Source of the DNA: Desulfovibrio sp. ZJ209
GTDB taxonomy: Bacteria; Desulfobacterota; Desulfovibrionia; Desulfovibrionales; Desulfovibrionaceae
Direction of reading: 5' to 3'
Length of the DNA stretch: 64,000 bases
Assembly (NCBI RefSeq): GCF_011039135.1
Contig: NZ_JAAKEJ010000001.1
Span: 1-64,000, forward strand
In this document: piece after piece, positions 6,329-15,120 of the stretch
Layout: the number at the start of each line of letters is the position of its first letter
Position numbering within the stretch: the first letter of the stretch is position 1
Program-made: the position numbers and the translations under genes
The notes under the pieces: model-generated
The model's database searches: none
What the model saw: the letters and a program-made list of their open reading frames with translations, nothing else
What the model was told of the DNA's origin: nothing

Positions 6329-7401
6329 AGCCAGCCCTCGCGGCGGTAGCCGGCCACGGCCTCGGCCATGCCTGCTTCAAGGTCCATGCGCGGCGCGAAA
6401 CCGAGATCGTCGCGGATGCGCCGGGCGTCGCAGAGCCAGCCGGGCGCCCGAGCCTCGCGGTATTTGTCAAGGTTCCAGTTTGGCGCGCGCCGGGGCGCCT
6501 GAAGGCCGCAGAGCCGCCCAAGTCGCGCGACGGCCACGCCCGCGAGGCTTGAGAGTGCCGCGGTCAGGGCCATGAGCGGCAGGGGGAGCTTCAGGATATG
6601 CACGCGCTCGCGGCCGAGCGCCACGCCCATGGCCCGGCAGAAGGAGGCCATGTCGTGGCTGGCTCCGTCATCAATATAATAGGTTCCCCGCGCGCCCTCC
6701 CCGCAGGCGAGGAGGACGGCCTGCGCCGCGTCGTCGGCATGGATGACGGAAACGGGGAAGCTGTGGAACAGTCCCGGACTCACGGCCACGCCACGGGCCA
6801 CGCCCTTGAAGACCGGCAAAAGGCCCTTGTCGCCCGAGCCATAGATGATGGGCGGCCGGAGCACCACCAGCCGCTCGCCCAGCGCGCGCCCGAGGATCTC
6901 CTCGCCGAGGAGCTTGGACCAGCCATAGGCCGACACCGGGCGGCAGGGGGTGTTGGGCGCGCCGGGGCTGCCCGGGGCTTTCGCCGGGTCCGCCGCCGGG
7001 CCGGCCGCCGCGAGGCTGGAGACGAGCACGAAGCGCCTAAGCGCGGGGGAACCTTGCGCGGCCCGGGCCAGTTGGGCGGCCGCGCGGCCGTTGGCGCGCA
7101 AATAGTCCTGCCAGCCGAGCCCGAAGAGCAGGGCGGCCATGTGGATGCAGATTTCCTGGCCGGCCAGCGCGGAGGCCAAACCCTCGCCGCTGGCGCAATC
7201 GCCCCGGGCCACGGCCACGCCGGCGGGCAGCCGGCTCACGTCCGAGCCTGCGCGCGCAAGGCAGGTCACACGGGCGCCGGATTCGAGAAGCTGCGGCAAA
7301 AGATGGCCGCCAAGAAAGCCGGTGCCGCCGGTGACGAGCACGCGCTTGCCCGCGAGCTGCGCGGGGGCGGTATGGGGGGAGGGTGCCGCCGTGTCCGTCA
7401 T
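6325..7401 (-). CDS. NAD-dependent epimerase/dehydratase (extended SDR)
   Basis: 358 aa from ATG 7401, which overlaps the preceding gene's stop by four bases. VLVTGGTGFLGGHLL at about 20-34 is the Rossmann dinucleotide site, and YGWSKLLGEE gives the catalytic Tyr-x-x-x-Lys. LRPPIIYGSGDKGLL and FPVSVIHADDAAQAVLLA are typical of sugar-nucleotide or steroid-type extended SDRs. The substrate cannot be read from sequence; the neighbours (pyrimidine synthesis, acyltransferase-like, ABC-F) do not settle it. A long frame continuing upstream of this start overlaps the GNAT-like gene and is not used. Confidence 0.85.
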   Translation of the reverse strand: MTDTAAPSPHTAPAQLAGKRVLVTGGTGFLGGHLLPQLLESGARVTCLARAGSDVSRLPAGVAVARGDCASGEGLASALAGQEICIHMAALLFGLGWQDYLRANGRAAAQLARAAQGSPALRRFVLVSSLAAAGPAADPAKAPGSPGAPNTPCRPVSAYGWSKLLGEEILGRALGERLVVLRPPIIYGSGDKGLLPVFKGVARGVAVSPGLFHSFPVSVIHADDAAQAVLLACGEGARGTYYIDDGASHDMASFCRAMGVALGRERVHILKLPLPLMALTAALSSLAGVAVARLGRLCGLQAPRRAPNWNLDKYREARAPGWLCDARRIRDDLGFAPRMDLEAGMAEAVAGYRREGWL

Positions 7402-8531
7402 GGCTCGTTGATCTCCCGGCGGTAGATGCGGTAGCGCTTGACGATGCGGCCGGAAAAATCCTCGATGAGGTCGTCGATGGCCACATTGTCCTCCAGCACC
7501 CACGAGCCCTCCACCCACTGGAAGTCGGGGCGCCGGCGCGCCGTCTCGAGCATGGCGTCGAGCAGCAGCAGCGGCAGGCCCAAAAGGCGGTACTCGGGCT
7601 TGATGCCGAAGAGCATGATGCGGTAGCCGCCGCGGATCTCCGCGCGCGACCGCCACCAGTGCCACGGCGCCGAAATGCCGATCTTGCCGTTCAGGCGCTT
7701 CAAGAGCGGGTTCATGTCCGGCAGGGCCACCATGCCCGCGGCCGGCTCGCCCTTGTGGAAGAAAAGCAGGAAGAAATCCGGGTCGAGGATGGTCTTGAGC
7801 TCCTTCACATGGCGCTCGGCCTCGCCGGGGGAGAGCGGCGAAAAGCCCCAGTTGTCCGCCCAGGACTCGCGGTAGATGTCGAGCATGGCGCGGATGTCCG
7901 CCGCCATGGTGGCCTTGCTCGAGGTGCGCGCCGTGAAACGGCCCTCGGCCTTGAGCCGGGCCACTTCTTCCTTGAGCCAGTCGGGCAGCTCGAGGCTCTT
8001 GCGCTCGATGAGGTAGGCGAAAAGGTCTTCCTCCTTGCGCAAGTGCCAGCTTTCCAGAAGACGGGCGTACCACGGCGGGTTCCACGGCATCATGATGGCC
8101 GGCGGCCGGTCGAAGCCGTCCACGAGCAGGCCGCAGGTGTAGTTGGTGGAGGGGTTGAGCGGGCCGCGAAGATAGGTCATGCCCTGGGCGCCCAGCCAGT
8201 CGCGCGCGGCGGCGAGCAGGCCGTGCGCGGCCCCGGGGTCGTCCTCACAGTCGAAAAAGCCGAAGGCCCCGCAGGTCTCGCCGGCGTAGGCATTGTATTT
8301 CTCGTCCACGATGGCGGCGATGCGGCCCACCGGGCGCCCGTCGCGCCACGCGAGGAAGAGCTCGCGCCGCGCCGTCTCCCAGAAAGGGTGTTTCCCGGGG
8401 GTGAGGAGGGCGCGATCCTCGCTTTTCAGCGGTGGCACCCAAAGCGGGAAGCTCCCGAGGATGCGCCAGGGCAGGTCGATAAAGGCGGAGAATTCCTCGC
8501 TCGTGCTGACGGGCCGGATGCGCGGGGCCAT
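7398..8531 (-). CDS. GNAT-fold acyltransferase-like protein (YghO type)
   Basis: 377 aa. FLAWRDGRPVGRIAAIVDE and LGAQGMTYLRGPLNPSTNY resemble the large uncharacterised N-acetyltransferase-like family that includes YghO. A second acetyltransferase-like half contains LLFFHKGEPAAGMVALPDMN. It begins one base after the pyrD stop and overlaps the SDR gene by ATGA, so it is translationally coupled to both. Substrate unknown. The fold assignment rests on family resemblance rather than a complete acetyl-CoA motif. Confidence 0.7.
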   Translation of the reverse strand: MAPRIRPVSTSEEFSAFIDLPWRILGSFPLWVPPLKSEDRALLTPGKHPFWETARRELFLAWRDGRPVGRIAAIVDEKYNAYAGETCGAFGFFDCEDDPGAAHGLLAAARDWLGAQGMTYLRGPLNPSTNYTCGLLVDGFDRPPAIMMPWNPPWYARLLESWHLRKEEDLFAYLIERKSLELPDWLKEEVARLKAEGRFTARTSSKATMAADIRAMLDIYRESWADNWGFSPLSPGEAERHVKELKTILDPDFFLLFFHKGEPAAGMVALPDMNPLLKRLNGKIGISAPWHWWRSRAEIRGGYRIMLFGIKPEYRLLGLPLLLLDAMLETARRRPDFQWVEGSWVLEDNVAIDDLIEDFSGRIVKRYRIYRREINEP

Positions 8532-8532
8532 G

Positions 8533-9459
8533 CTAATCCGTCACCAGCGCGCCGGTAAGCTCGCGCGGGGATGCGGCGCCCGCGCGCTCGCAGGCGGCGG
8601 GGAGCTCCGCCACGAGGGCGAAGGCCGCGTCCGGCCGAAGGAAGTTGGCCGTGCCCACCTGAATGGCGCTCGCGCCCACGAGGAGGAATTCCAGCGCGTC
8701 GTCCGCCGTGATGATGCCGCCGAGCCCCACCACGGGGATGCGCACGGCCCGCGCCACCTGCCACACGCAGCGCAGGGCCACGGGCTTGATGGCCGGCCCG
8801 GAGAGCCCGCCCACGATGTTGGCGAGCGCCGGCCGCCGCCTCGGCAAATCAACGGCCATGCCAAGCAGGGTGTTGATGCACGAGACGCTGTCCGCCCCGG
8901 CGTCCTCCACGCTCCTGGCCATGAGGGCGATGTCCGTCACGTTGGGCGAGAGCTTGACCATGACGTGCTTGTCCGGCGCGCCCTCGCGCACGGCGCGGGT
9001 GACGGCGTGGGCGAGCTTCGGGTCCTGCCCGAAGAGGGCGCCGCCCGCGGCCACATTGGGGCAGGAGACATTGACCTCGAGGGCGGCGATGCCCGGCTCC
9101 CCGTTGAGGCGGATCGCGAGCTCGCGGAATTCCTCCGGGCTCGTGGCGTAGAGGTTGGCGACGATGGCCGTCTCGCGCCAGGGCAGATGCGGGAGCTTGA
9201 AGTTGAGGAAGGCCTCCACCCCGTCGTTCTGGAGGCCCACGGCGTTGAGCATGCCGGCCGTGGTCTCCACGATGCGCGGCCGCGGGTTGCCCTGCCTCGG
9301 CTTGAGCGACAGCCCCTTGACCACGATGCCGCCGAGGGAGGCGAGGTCGCCGTAGGGCGCGAACTCAAGGCCGCTCCCGAAGGTGCCCGAGGCCGTGAGC
9401 ACGGGGTTTTTCAGGGTGAGGTCGCGGCACTGGCCCTTGAGGGTGACGGAAAGGTCCAT
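8533..9459 (-). CDS. pyrD: Dihydroorotate dehydrogenase B, catalytic subunit
   Basis: 308-aa class 1B enzyme oxidising dihydroorotate to orotate in pyrimidine synthesis, with FMN bound in a TIM barrel. Visible signatures are NPVLTASGTFGSG at the N-terminus, LEVNVSCPNVAAGG carrying the catalytic Cys typical of class 1, and VGLGGIITADDALEFLLVGA for phosphate binding. Class 1B enzymes pass electrons to NAD+ through PyrK, and pyrK lies immediately upstream (one base between stop and start). The Shine-Dalgarno is weak, suggesting translational coupling. Confidence 0.95.
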   Translation of the reverse strand: MDLSVTLKGQCRDLTLKNPVLTASGTFGSGLEFAPYGDLASLGGIVVKGLSLKPRQGNPRPRIVETTAGMLNAVGLQNDGVEAFLNFKLPHLPWRETAIVANLYATSPEEFRELAIRLNGEPGIAALEVNVSCPNVAAGGALFGQDPKLAHAVTRAVREGAPDKHVMVKLSPNVTDIALMARSVEDAGADSVSCINTLLGMAVDLPRRRPALANIVGGLSGPAIKPVALRCVWQVARAVRIPVVGLGGIITADDALEFLLVGASAIQVGTANFLRPDAAFALVAELPAACERAGAASPRELTGALVTD

Positions 9460-9460
9460 A

Positions 9461-10279
9461 TCAGAGCTCTACCTGGCTGGCCCAGAACACGGGCCCCTGG
9501 GTGCAGACCTGCACGGGCGTTTCGCGCGTGGCGGCCACGGGCCACGCGGCCGTGGTGCGCGTCACGCAGCCGAGGCAGGCGCCCACGCCGCAGGCCATGC
9601 GGTTTTCGAGCGAGAGCTGGGCCCGCGCGCCGAAGGTGGCGGCGAGCCGCTGCACGGTCAGGAGGAAGGGGCGCGGCCCGCAGGCGAGCACGAGGCCGTG
9701 CTGCTCCGCATTGTCGCGGATGCGCTCCTGCAGGGTGAAGATGAAATCGTCGAGGTCGCCGGATTCGGGCTCGCGCAGGGTGTCCACGGGGATGCGCTCG
9801 TTGATGCTGTCCACCGGGTAGCAGCCCAGGGGCTCGCGGTGCCCGAAGAGCATGGTGAGGTTCCACGGCTGCGGGTGCCGGTTCACATAGCCCACGAAGG
9901 GCACGATGCCCATGCCGCCGGCGAGCAGCAGGGTGGGCGTGTCCTCCTCCATGGCGAAGCCGTTGCCGAGCGGCCCCCAGACGCGCACTTCGTCGCCGGG
10001 GGCGAGCTTCGCCATGCGCTGCGTGCCCCGCCCGTGGACCTGGAAAAAGCAGATGAGGTGCCGGGCCGTCATGTGGCAGATGCCGAAAGGCCGCGCCCAC
10101 GGGATCTCAAGCCCGAAGGAGAGCGGCCGCACCATGACGAACTGGCCGGGGCGCCAGCGGTTCCAGTCGGGCCAGTCGGGGCGGGAGAGGCGCAGGGCGA
10201 AGAAGCGGTGCTCCGGCCCGGTCTGGCCGAAGGGCACCAGGTCGAGGACCGTGAGCAGGCTCGAGGATGGAGTGGACAT
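9461..10279 (-). CDS. pyrK: Dihydroorotate dehydrogenase B, electron transfer subunit
   Basis: 272 aa from ATG 10279; a longer open frame upstream is antisense to the M24 peptidase gene and is not used. The protein has the ferredoxin-reductase layout: an FAD-binding barrel (RPGQFVMVRPL), an NAD-binding region (TLLLAGGMGIVPFVG, LVLACGPRPFLLTVQRLA) and a C-terminal [2Fe-2S] cluster with CGVGACLGC and a later Cys in VQVC. It transfers electrons from PyrD to NAD+. It is the first gene of the leftward operon, so the promoter should lie in 10280-10399. Confidence 0.93.
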   Translation of the reverse strand: MSTPSSSLLTVLDLVPFGQTGPEHRFFALRLSRPDWPDWNRWRPGQFVMVRPLSFGLEIPWARPFGICHMTARHLICFFQVHGRGTQRMAKLAPGDEVRVWGPLGNGFAMEEDTPTLLLAGGMGIVPFVGYVNRHPQPWNLTMLFGHREPLGCYPVDSINERIPVDTLREPESGDLDDFIFTLQERIRDNAEQHGLVLACGPRPFLLTVQRLAATFGARAQLSLENRMACGVGACLGCVTRTTAAWPVAATRETPVQVCTQGPVFWASQVEL

Positions 10280-10399
10280 GGCGTTGCTATACTCCGGGAG
10301 GGGCGGCACGGTCAACCGAGGGCCGGCCGGCGCCTGCGGTGGCCGGGGCTTTCCCCCGCGGGCTTTGCGCGCTAGCATGCGCAAGCAGAGGAGGAGAGC

Positions 10400-11536
10400 A
10401 TGGAAACACTGGCAGGCGAAGAAAGGGAAACGGGCGCAAGCCCCGAGGCGCGCGCGATGTATGCGGCGAGGCGCGACAGGCTGCGCGGCCTCATGGCCGA
10501 ACGCGGGCTCGACGCCCTCCTGGTGAACCGGGCGCCCAACCGCTTCTATCTCTCCGGCTTCGAGCTCCATGACCCGCAATGCAACGAGAGCGCGGGCGCG
10601 CTCGTCATCACGGCGGACGGGCGCGACTGGCTGGCCACGGACGCGCGCTACACCGACGCGGCCGCGCGCCTCTGGGACGAGGACCGCATCTTCCGCTACG
10701 GCGGCGACGCCGCGCGTGACCTCGCCGGCCTGTTGCGGCGCTCGGGCGCGCGCGCGGGCTTTGAGGCCAAGGGGGTGAGCTTCGCCTTCGGGCGGGAGCT
10801 TATCACCCATGCCGGGCGCTTCCCCGCGCTTGAGGCGGCGGACGGCCTTGTGGAGCGGCTTCGGCGCCGCAAGGAGCCGGCGGAGATCGCGGCCATGGAA
10901 AAGAGTTTCGCCCTCAACCACAGGCTCATGCGCCATGTGGAGGAGGGCCTTGCCCGCGGCGAGTGGCGCGGGCGCGAGGAGCGCGAACTGGCGTGGGAGA
11001 TCGAGCGCTTCTTCCGCGAGAACGGGGCCGAAGGCCTCGCCTTTGCGAGCATCGTGGCCGCGGGGCCCAACGGGGCGCTCCCGCACGCCATCCCCGGGAG
11101 AACGCGCATCCCGGCCGAGGGGCCGGTATTGGTGGATGTGGGCTGCCGGGTGGACAGCTACTGTTCTGACCAGACGCGCACCTTCTGGGCCGGGGACGCG
11201 CCGGGCAAGGAATTTTCGCGCACGCTTTCGCTGGTGCGCGAGGCGCAGGCCGCGGCCATGGCCGTGATGAAGCCGTGCGTGGCCTTCGCCGAGGTCTACG
11301 CGGCGGCGGCGGCCGTGTTCGCCGGCGCCGGGGTGGAAAAGCGCTTCACCCACGGCCTCGGGCACGGCGTGGGCCTCGAGACGCACGAGGCGCCGAGCCT
11401 GTCCCCGCGCGCCACGGGCGCGCTCCTTCCGGGCATGACCGTCACCGTGGAGCCGGGCCTGTACTATCCCGAGTGGGGCGGCGTGCGCTGGGAGCACACG
11501 GTGCTCGTCACGGAAGACGGCATCCGGGCTTTCTGA
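10400..11536 (+). CDS. M24 family metallopeptidase (Xaa-Pro aminopeptidase type)
   Basis: 378 aa. The C-terminal pita-bread domain shows the dinuclear metal ligands: Asp in VLVDVG, Asp in SDQTRTFW, His in THGLGHGVGLETHEAP, and Glu in TVEPGLYYPEWG and RWEH. An N-terminal creatinase-like domain (RRDRLRGLMAERGLDALLVN) precedes it, as in PepP/PepQ and Xaa-Pro dipeptidases. It removes N-terminal residues next to proline in the cytosol. The ATG has AGGAGGAG upstream. It diverges from pyrK and converges on the APS kinase gene; the 37-bp gap to that gene is GC-rich with no clear terminator. Confidence 0.92.
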   Translation: METLAGEERETGASPEARAMYAARRDRLRGLMAERGLDALLVNRAPNRFYLSGFELHDPQCNESAGALVITADGRDWLATDARYTDAAARLWDEDRIFRYGGDAARDLAGLLRRSGARAGFEAKGVSFAFGRELITHAGRFPALEAADGLVERLRRRKEPAEIAAMEKSFALNHRLMRHVEEGLARGEWRGREERELAWEIERFFRENGAEGLAFASIVAAGPNGALPHAIPGRTRIPAEGPVLVDVGCRVDSYCSDQTRTFWAGDAPGKEFSRTLSLVREAQAAAMAVMKPCVAFAEVYAAAAAVFAGAGVEKRFTHGLGHGVGLETHEAPSLSPRATGALLPGMTVTVEPGLYYPEWGGVRWEHTVLVTEDGIRAF

Positions 11537-11573
11537 GGCCGGAGCCCCCCAACCCGGTCCCGGGGGCACCGCC

Positions 11574-12170
11574 CTACTGTTTCAGGCAGTGCACGGAGGC
11601 CGGGGGCAGCGGCAGCACGGGCGAGCGCAGGTCCTCGCGGAATTCGCGCCAGCTGCGGCTCACGTTGAGCGCGTCCTCGGCCACATCGCGCAGCGCCACA
11701 TAACTTTCCGCCAGGGTGAGGCGGTCGGTGTCGATGACGGCGTCGGCGCGCAGCGGTTCGTCAAAGGCGTCGGCCACGCCGGTGAGGCGCTCGAGCTCGC
11801 CGCGGGCCGCGCGGGCGTAGAGGCCCTTGGTATCGCGGTCGACAAGGGTCTTGAGCGCGCAGCGCACCCAGATCTCGCGGTAAAGCGGGATCTGCTCGCG
11901 GTTTTTGCGGCGCATGCACTCATAGGGCGTGATGGCGGTCACGATGCAGACCTTGCCCTGGGCGTGCAGCTGGAGCGCGTGCTCGCGCATGGCGTCGATA
12001 TTGCGGATGCGGTCGGCGGGCGTGAAGCCCGTGAACCCGAACTGCCGCCTGAAGGCGTCGCCGTCCACATGGGCCACATTGTGGCCCTGGCTTTCAAGAT
12101 GCAGCCGAAGCAGGGAGCCGAGCGTGGTCTTGCCGCTGCCGGAGAGTCCAAGCAACCAGATAACGGGCAT
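11574..12170 (-). CDS. cysC: Adenylyl-sulfate (APS) kinase-like protein
   Basis: 198 aa from ATG 12170 (GAGG eight bases upstream). P-loop GLSGSGKT at 8-15; FTGFTPADRIRNI corresponds to the APS-binding segment, AITPYECMRRKNR to the SPYR region, and KGLYARAARGELERLTGV to the conserved KGLYKKA block of CysC. It would phosphorylate APS to PAPS. The SPY and FS motifs are divergent, so a related kinase acting on another adenylylated substrate is possible. A sulfate reducer uses APS directly for respiration, so PAPS here would serve sulfation rather than assimilation. Confidence 0.75.
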   Translation of the reverse strand: MPVIWLLGLSGSGKTTLGSLLRLHLESQGHNVAHVDGDAFRRQFGFTGFTPADRIRNIDAMREHALQLHAQGKVCIVTAITPYECMRRKNREQIPLYREIWVRCALKTLVDRDTKGLYARAARGELERLTGVADAFDEPLRADAVIDTDRLTLAESYVALRDVAEDALNVSRSWREFREDLRSPVLPLPPASVHCLKQ

Positions 12171-12413
12171 GATGCGAACCTCGTGTACGGCCGGCGGCGG
12201 GGCCGCCGGGCCATGGCTTTGCGCCGTTGATGTTTGCCTGGACATTTGCAAGAAGCCGGCCAAACCTTGAAACACAAGGCTTTTGCGCTGGCCGCGTGAG
12301 CTTTTTGACGCCGGCGCGGCTGGCGGGGTGCGCGGCTGTACAGGCGCGCCAAAGCGGGATAGGCTCGCCTTCCGCCCTGAGCCTGCGGGCGCGAGTGAAA
12401 GCCGGGAGGGACG
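12171..12413. promoter_or_regulatory. Divergent intergenic region between cysC and hisH
   Basis: 243 bp separate two divergent starts. CCTTG (12265-12269) and CAAGG (12275-12279) form a small inverted repeat followed by TTTT, in the only AT-richer part of the gap. Promoters for both genes should lie here, but I cannot assign -35/-10 boxes with confidence. Confidence 0.3.
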
Positions 12414-13064
12414 ATGCTCGCCATTGTGGATTACGGAGCCGGAAACCTGACAAGCGTGCGCCGCGCGCTCGAGCATTGCGGCATCCCCAGCGTGGTGACC
12501 GCGAGCCCGGATGAACTGCTCGCCGCGGAGGGCGTCATCTTTCCCGGGGTGGGCGCGGCCGGGCAGGCCATGCAGGCCCTTGCGGACGCCGGGCTCGAGG
12601 GGCCCCTGCGCGAGATCGTGGCGGCCGGGCGCCCCTTTCTCGGCATCTGCCTCGGCTGCCAGATATTGCTTGAGCGGAGCGAGGAGGGCGATGTGACGAC
12701 CTTGGGCCTCGCGCCCGGCGTGTGCCGCCGCTTCCCCCCGGACATGCTGGAGGAGGACGGCACGCCCGCCCCGGTGCCGCACATGGGCTGGAACCGCCTC
12801 GACATGGTGCGCCCCTCGCGCCTTTTGGCGGGCATCGGCCCGGACGCGGAATTTTATTTCGTCCACAGCTATTATGTGGACACCGAGCCGGGCCTCGAGA
12901 TCGCGCGCACGCGCTATGGTTGCGAGTTCTGCTCGGTCTACGGGCGCGACGGCTTCTGGGCCGTGCAGTTCCACCCCGAAAAGAGCGGGCGCCCGGGCCT
13001 TGCGCTGCTGGAAAATTTTTATGCCTATTGCCGGGAGGCCGCATGCTCTCGAAACGGGTCATAG
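12414..13064 (+). CDS. hisH: Imidazole glycerol phosphate synthase, glutaminase subunit
   Basis: 216-aa class I glutamine amidotransferase supplying ammonia to HisF in histidine (and AICAR) synthesis. The nucleophile lies in [16 protein letters not shown], the His and Glu of the triad in AVQFHPEKS, and the oxyanion region in [22 protein letters not shown] at the N-terminus is typical. The start is supported by GGGAGGG upstream. The 3' end overlaps hisF by 22 bases, as expected for subunits made in equal amounts. Confidence 0.94.
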   Translation: MLAIVDYGAGNLTSVRRALEHCGIPSVVTASPDELLAAEGVIFPGVGAAGQAMQALADAGLEGPLREIVAAGRPFLGICLGCQILLERSEEGDVTTLGLAPGVCRRFPPDMLEEDGTPAPVPHMGWNRLDMVRPSRLLAGIGPDAEFYFVHSYYVDTEPGLEIARTRYGCEFCSVYGRDGFWAVQFHPEKSGRPGLALLENFYAYCREAACSRNGS

Positions 13065-13822
13065 TCTGCCTCGATGTGCGCGACGGGCGCCTCACCAAGG
13101 GCGTGCGCTTCACCGGCAACGAGGACATCGGCGACCCTGTGGAAAGCGCGCGCCGCTATTATGAGGAAGGCGCGGACGAGATCGTCTTTTACGACATCAC
13201 GGCCTCGGCCGAGCGCCGGGGCATCTTTCTTGATGTGGTCAGGCGCGTGGCGCGCGAGATCTTCATCCCCTTTTCCGTGGGCGGCGGCGTGGCGAGCGTG
13301 GCCGACATGCGCGCCGTGCTGCTCGCCGGGGCGGAGAAGGTGTCGGTCAATTCCGCGGCCGTGCGCGACCCGGAGCTCGTGGCCCGCGGGGCCGAGGCCT
13401 TCGGCTCGCAGGCCATGGTGGTGGGCATGGACGTGCTCGCCGTGCCGCCCACCGAGACGGTGCCCTCGGGCTATGAGATCGTGGTCCACGGCGGGCGCAA
13501 GCGCACCGGGCTCGACGCTCTGGCCTGGGCGCGCCGCTGCGAGGCCCTGGGCGCGGGCGAACTCTGCGTCAATTCCATCGACGCCGACGGCACGCGCGAC
13601 GGCTATGAACTCAGGCTCACCCGCGCCATCGCCGACGCCGTGAACATCCCGGTCATCGCCTCGGGCGGCGCCGGCGAGCCCGGGCACCTCCTCGCCGCCG
13701 TCACCGAGGGGCGGGCCTCGGCGGCGCTCGTGGCCTCCATCGTGCATTTCGGGCAGTACAGCATCCGCGCCTGCAAGAAATGCCTCGCAGAGGGCGGCGT
13801 GCGGACACGCCTCACATGGTAG
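13043..13822 (+). CDS. hisF: Imidazole glycerol phosphate synthase, cyclase subunit
   Basis: 259-aa TIM-barrel enzyme. The catalytic Asp near the N-terminus is in VCLDVRDGR, the second catalytic Asp in the barrel lies in VGMDVL, and the phosphate-binding loops are FSVGGGVAS and [26 protein letters not shown] is a standard HisF block. The start is ATG 13043 with GGGAGG inside the end of hisH; a longer frame further upstream is only a shadow of hisH. It forms the HisFH complex, carrying ammonia through the barrel. Confidence 0.94.
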   Translation: MLSKRVIVCLDVRDGRLTKGVRFTGNEDIGDPVESARRYYEEGADEIVFYDITASAERRGIFLDVVRRVAREIFIPFSVGGGVASVADMRAVLLAGAEKVSVNSAAVRDPELVARGAEAFGSQAMVVGMDVLAVPPTETVPSGYEIVVHGGRKRTGLDALAWARRCEALGAGELCVNSIDADGTRDGYELRLTRAIADAVNIPVIASGGAGEPGHLLAAVTEGRASAALVASIVHFGQYSIRACKKCLAEGGVRTRLTW

Positions 13823-13830
13823 GGGCTCAC

Positions 13831-14676
13831 ATGGCAGAGGCTTGCGTGCCGGGGGGGCTCGAGGCGAAGGCCGCGCGCCTCGGCGAAGTGCTTGCCCAAA
13901 TCCCGCGTATGGCCGTGGCCTTTTCCGGCGGCCTCGACAGCCGCTTTCTCTGCCACGCGGCGCAAAGGGCCGGTTGCGACCTCCTGCTCATCCATGGCGC
14001 GGGGCCGCACGTGCCGGGGGAGGAAAGCGTCGGCGCGCAGGAATGGGCGCGGGCGCGGGGGCTCAGGCTCATCACCTTCGTCCATGATCCGCTTGGCCTG
14101 CCGGAAGTGGCGGTCAACAGCCGCGAGCGCTGCTATGCCTGCAAGCGGGCGCTCCTCGGCGGCATGCGCGCGGCGCTTGTGTCCTGCGGGGAGGAGGAAC
14201 TCGTCCTCTGCGACGGCGGGAATCTGGACGACCAGCGCGCCTTCCGGCCCGGGCTTCGGGCGGTGGCCGAGGCCCGCGTGCGTTCGCCGCTGGCCGAGGC
14301 CGGGCTTGCCAAGGCGGATATCCGCGAGCTCGCGCGGGCCACGGGCCTTGACCGCCCTGACCAGCCGGCGCGGCCCTGCCTGCTCACGCGGCTCGCCTAT
14401 GGCATGGAGCCCACGGCGGCGCTTTTGGCGCGCGTGGCCAGGGCTGAGGCCGAGCTTGGCGCGCTGGACGCCGCCGACAGGGCGGACTTCGGGGCGGCGG
14501 CCGGTTTCGGCGAATTCCGCCTGCGCCTCAAGCCTGCGCCGGTCTTTCAGTGCAGCCGCGTGCCCGCGCGGCTCACGGCAGCCCTTGAGGAAATCATGGC
14601 CGCGCACGGCTTCACGCCCTTCAGCGTAGTGACGGGCGAGAAGGTGAGCGGCTTTTTTGACGCGGAAACACGCTGA
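13831..14676 (+). CDS. larE: LarE-like ATP-dependent sulfur transferase (PP-loop)
   Basis: 281 aa. AVAFSGGLDSRFL is the PP-loop that adenylates the substrate. RCYACKRALL, CDGGNLDDQRAFRPG, SPLAEAGLAKADIRELAR and PARPCLLTRLAYG follow the LarE order, with the last Cys aligning to the sacrificial catalytic Cys of Lactobacillus LarE. LarE thiolates pyridinium dicarboxylate during nickel-pincer cofactor synthesis. No larA, larB or larC is nearby. ATG 13831 (AGGGG upstream) is preferred over ATG 13816, which lies in the hisF stop region without a site. It begins eight bases after hisF, so probably one transcript. Confidence 0.82.
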   Translation: MAEACVPGGLEAKAARLGEVLAQIPRMAVAFSGGLDSRFLCHAAQRAGCDLLLIHGAGPHVPGEESVGAQEWARARGLRLITFVHDPLGLPEVAVNSRERCYACKRALLGGMRAALVSCGEEELVLCDGGNLDDQRAFRPGLRAVAEARVRSPLAEAGLAKADIRELARATGLDRPDQPARPCLLTRLAYGMEPTAALLARVARAEAELGALDAADRADFGAAAGFGEFRLRLKPAPVFQCSRVPARLTAALEEIMAAHGFTPFSVVTGEKVSGFFDAETR

Positions 14677-14788
14677 TATGCGGCCTCGCGGGCTGGACTT
14701 TCCCGCGGGGATGTCCTATTCATAAGCACTTCTGCTGCGAACGCAGTGCGCGCGGCACTGAAGATCATTTCTGGAGGAGAAAAGACCC

Positions 14789-14899
14789 ATGGCCCACAAG
14801 AAGATCGAGCGCAAGAAAGAGCTGGACCGCCGCCGCAAACGTCGCGCCGAGCGCATGAAGCTCCGTTTCCGCGAAGCGCGCAGCGGCCTCAAGGCCTGA
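14789..14899 (+). CDS. 36-aa basic protein
   Basis: A very short ORF with an excellent GGAGGAG site: MAHKKIERKKELDRRRKRRA and onward to RSGLKA. About half the residues are Lys or Arg, giving one amphipathic basic helix likely to bind nucleic acid or the ribosome. I recall similar small basic proteins in Desulfovibrio genomes, but no function. A terminator-like hairpin follows at 14952. Confidence 0.75.
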   Translation: MAHKKIERKKELDRRRKRRAERMKLRFREARSGLKA

Positions 14900-14951
14900 G
14901 TGCGTCCGCGCCGCTCAGGGGTGAGCCCGGGGCGGGCGCGGCACGGGTTTT

Positions 14952-14974
14952 CCGCCGCGGAGGGCGGCGGTTTT
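14952..14974 (+). terminator. Intrinsic terminator after the small basic protein
   Basis: CCGCCGC (14952-14958) pairs with GCGGCGG (14964-14970) around a 5-nt loop, followed by TTTT. It separates the 36-aa gene from the FmdB-like gene. Confidence 0.6.
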
Positions 14975-15120
14975 GCGTCAGTGGTCAAGAAGGACGGCCG
15001 GCGCGCTTTTGCGTGCCCGGCGTTCTGTGCGTTTTTCAGGCCGCGGGCCGCGAGCGTGGCCGGCGGCGCAACCTCAAGGGAGACGGCTTCCGGCGCCCCG
15101 CCGGGCCGCAGTTCTTCGCC

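Noticed and set aside
12414..14676. HisH-HisF plus PP-loop gene as an acetamidino-sugar system (WbpG type)
   Set aside because: The PP-loop protein has LarE signatures (RCYACK, late catalytic Cys), not WbpG ones, and no sugar-nucleotide cluster adjoins it.
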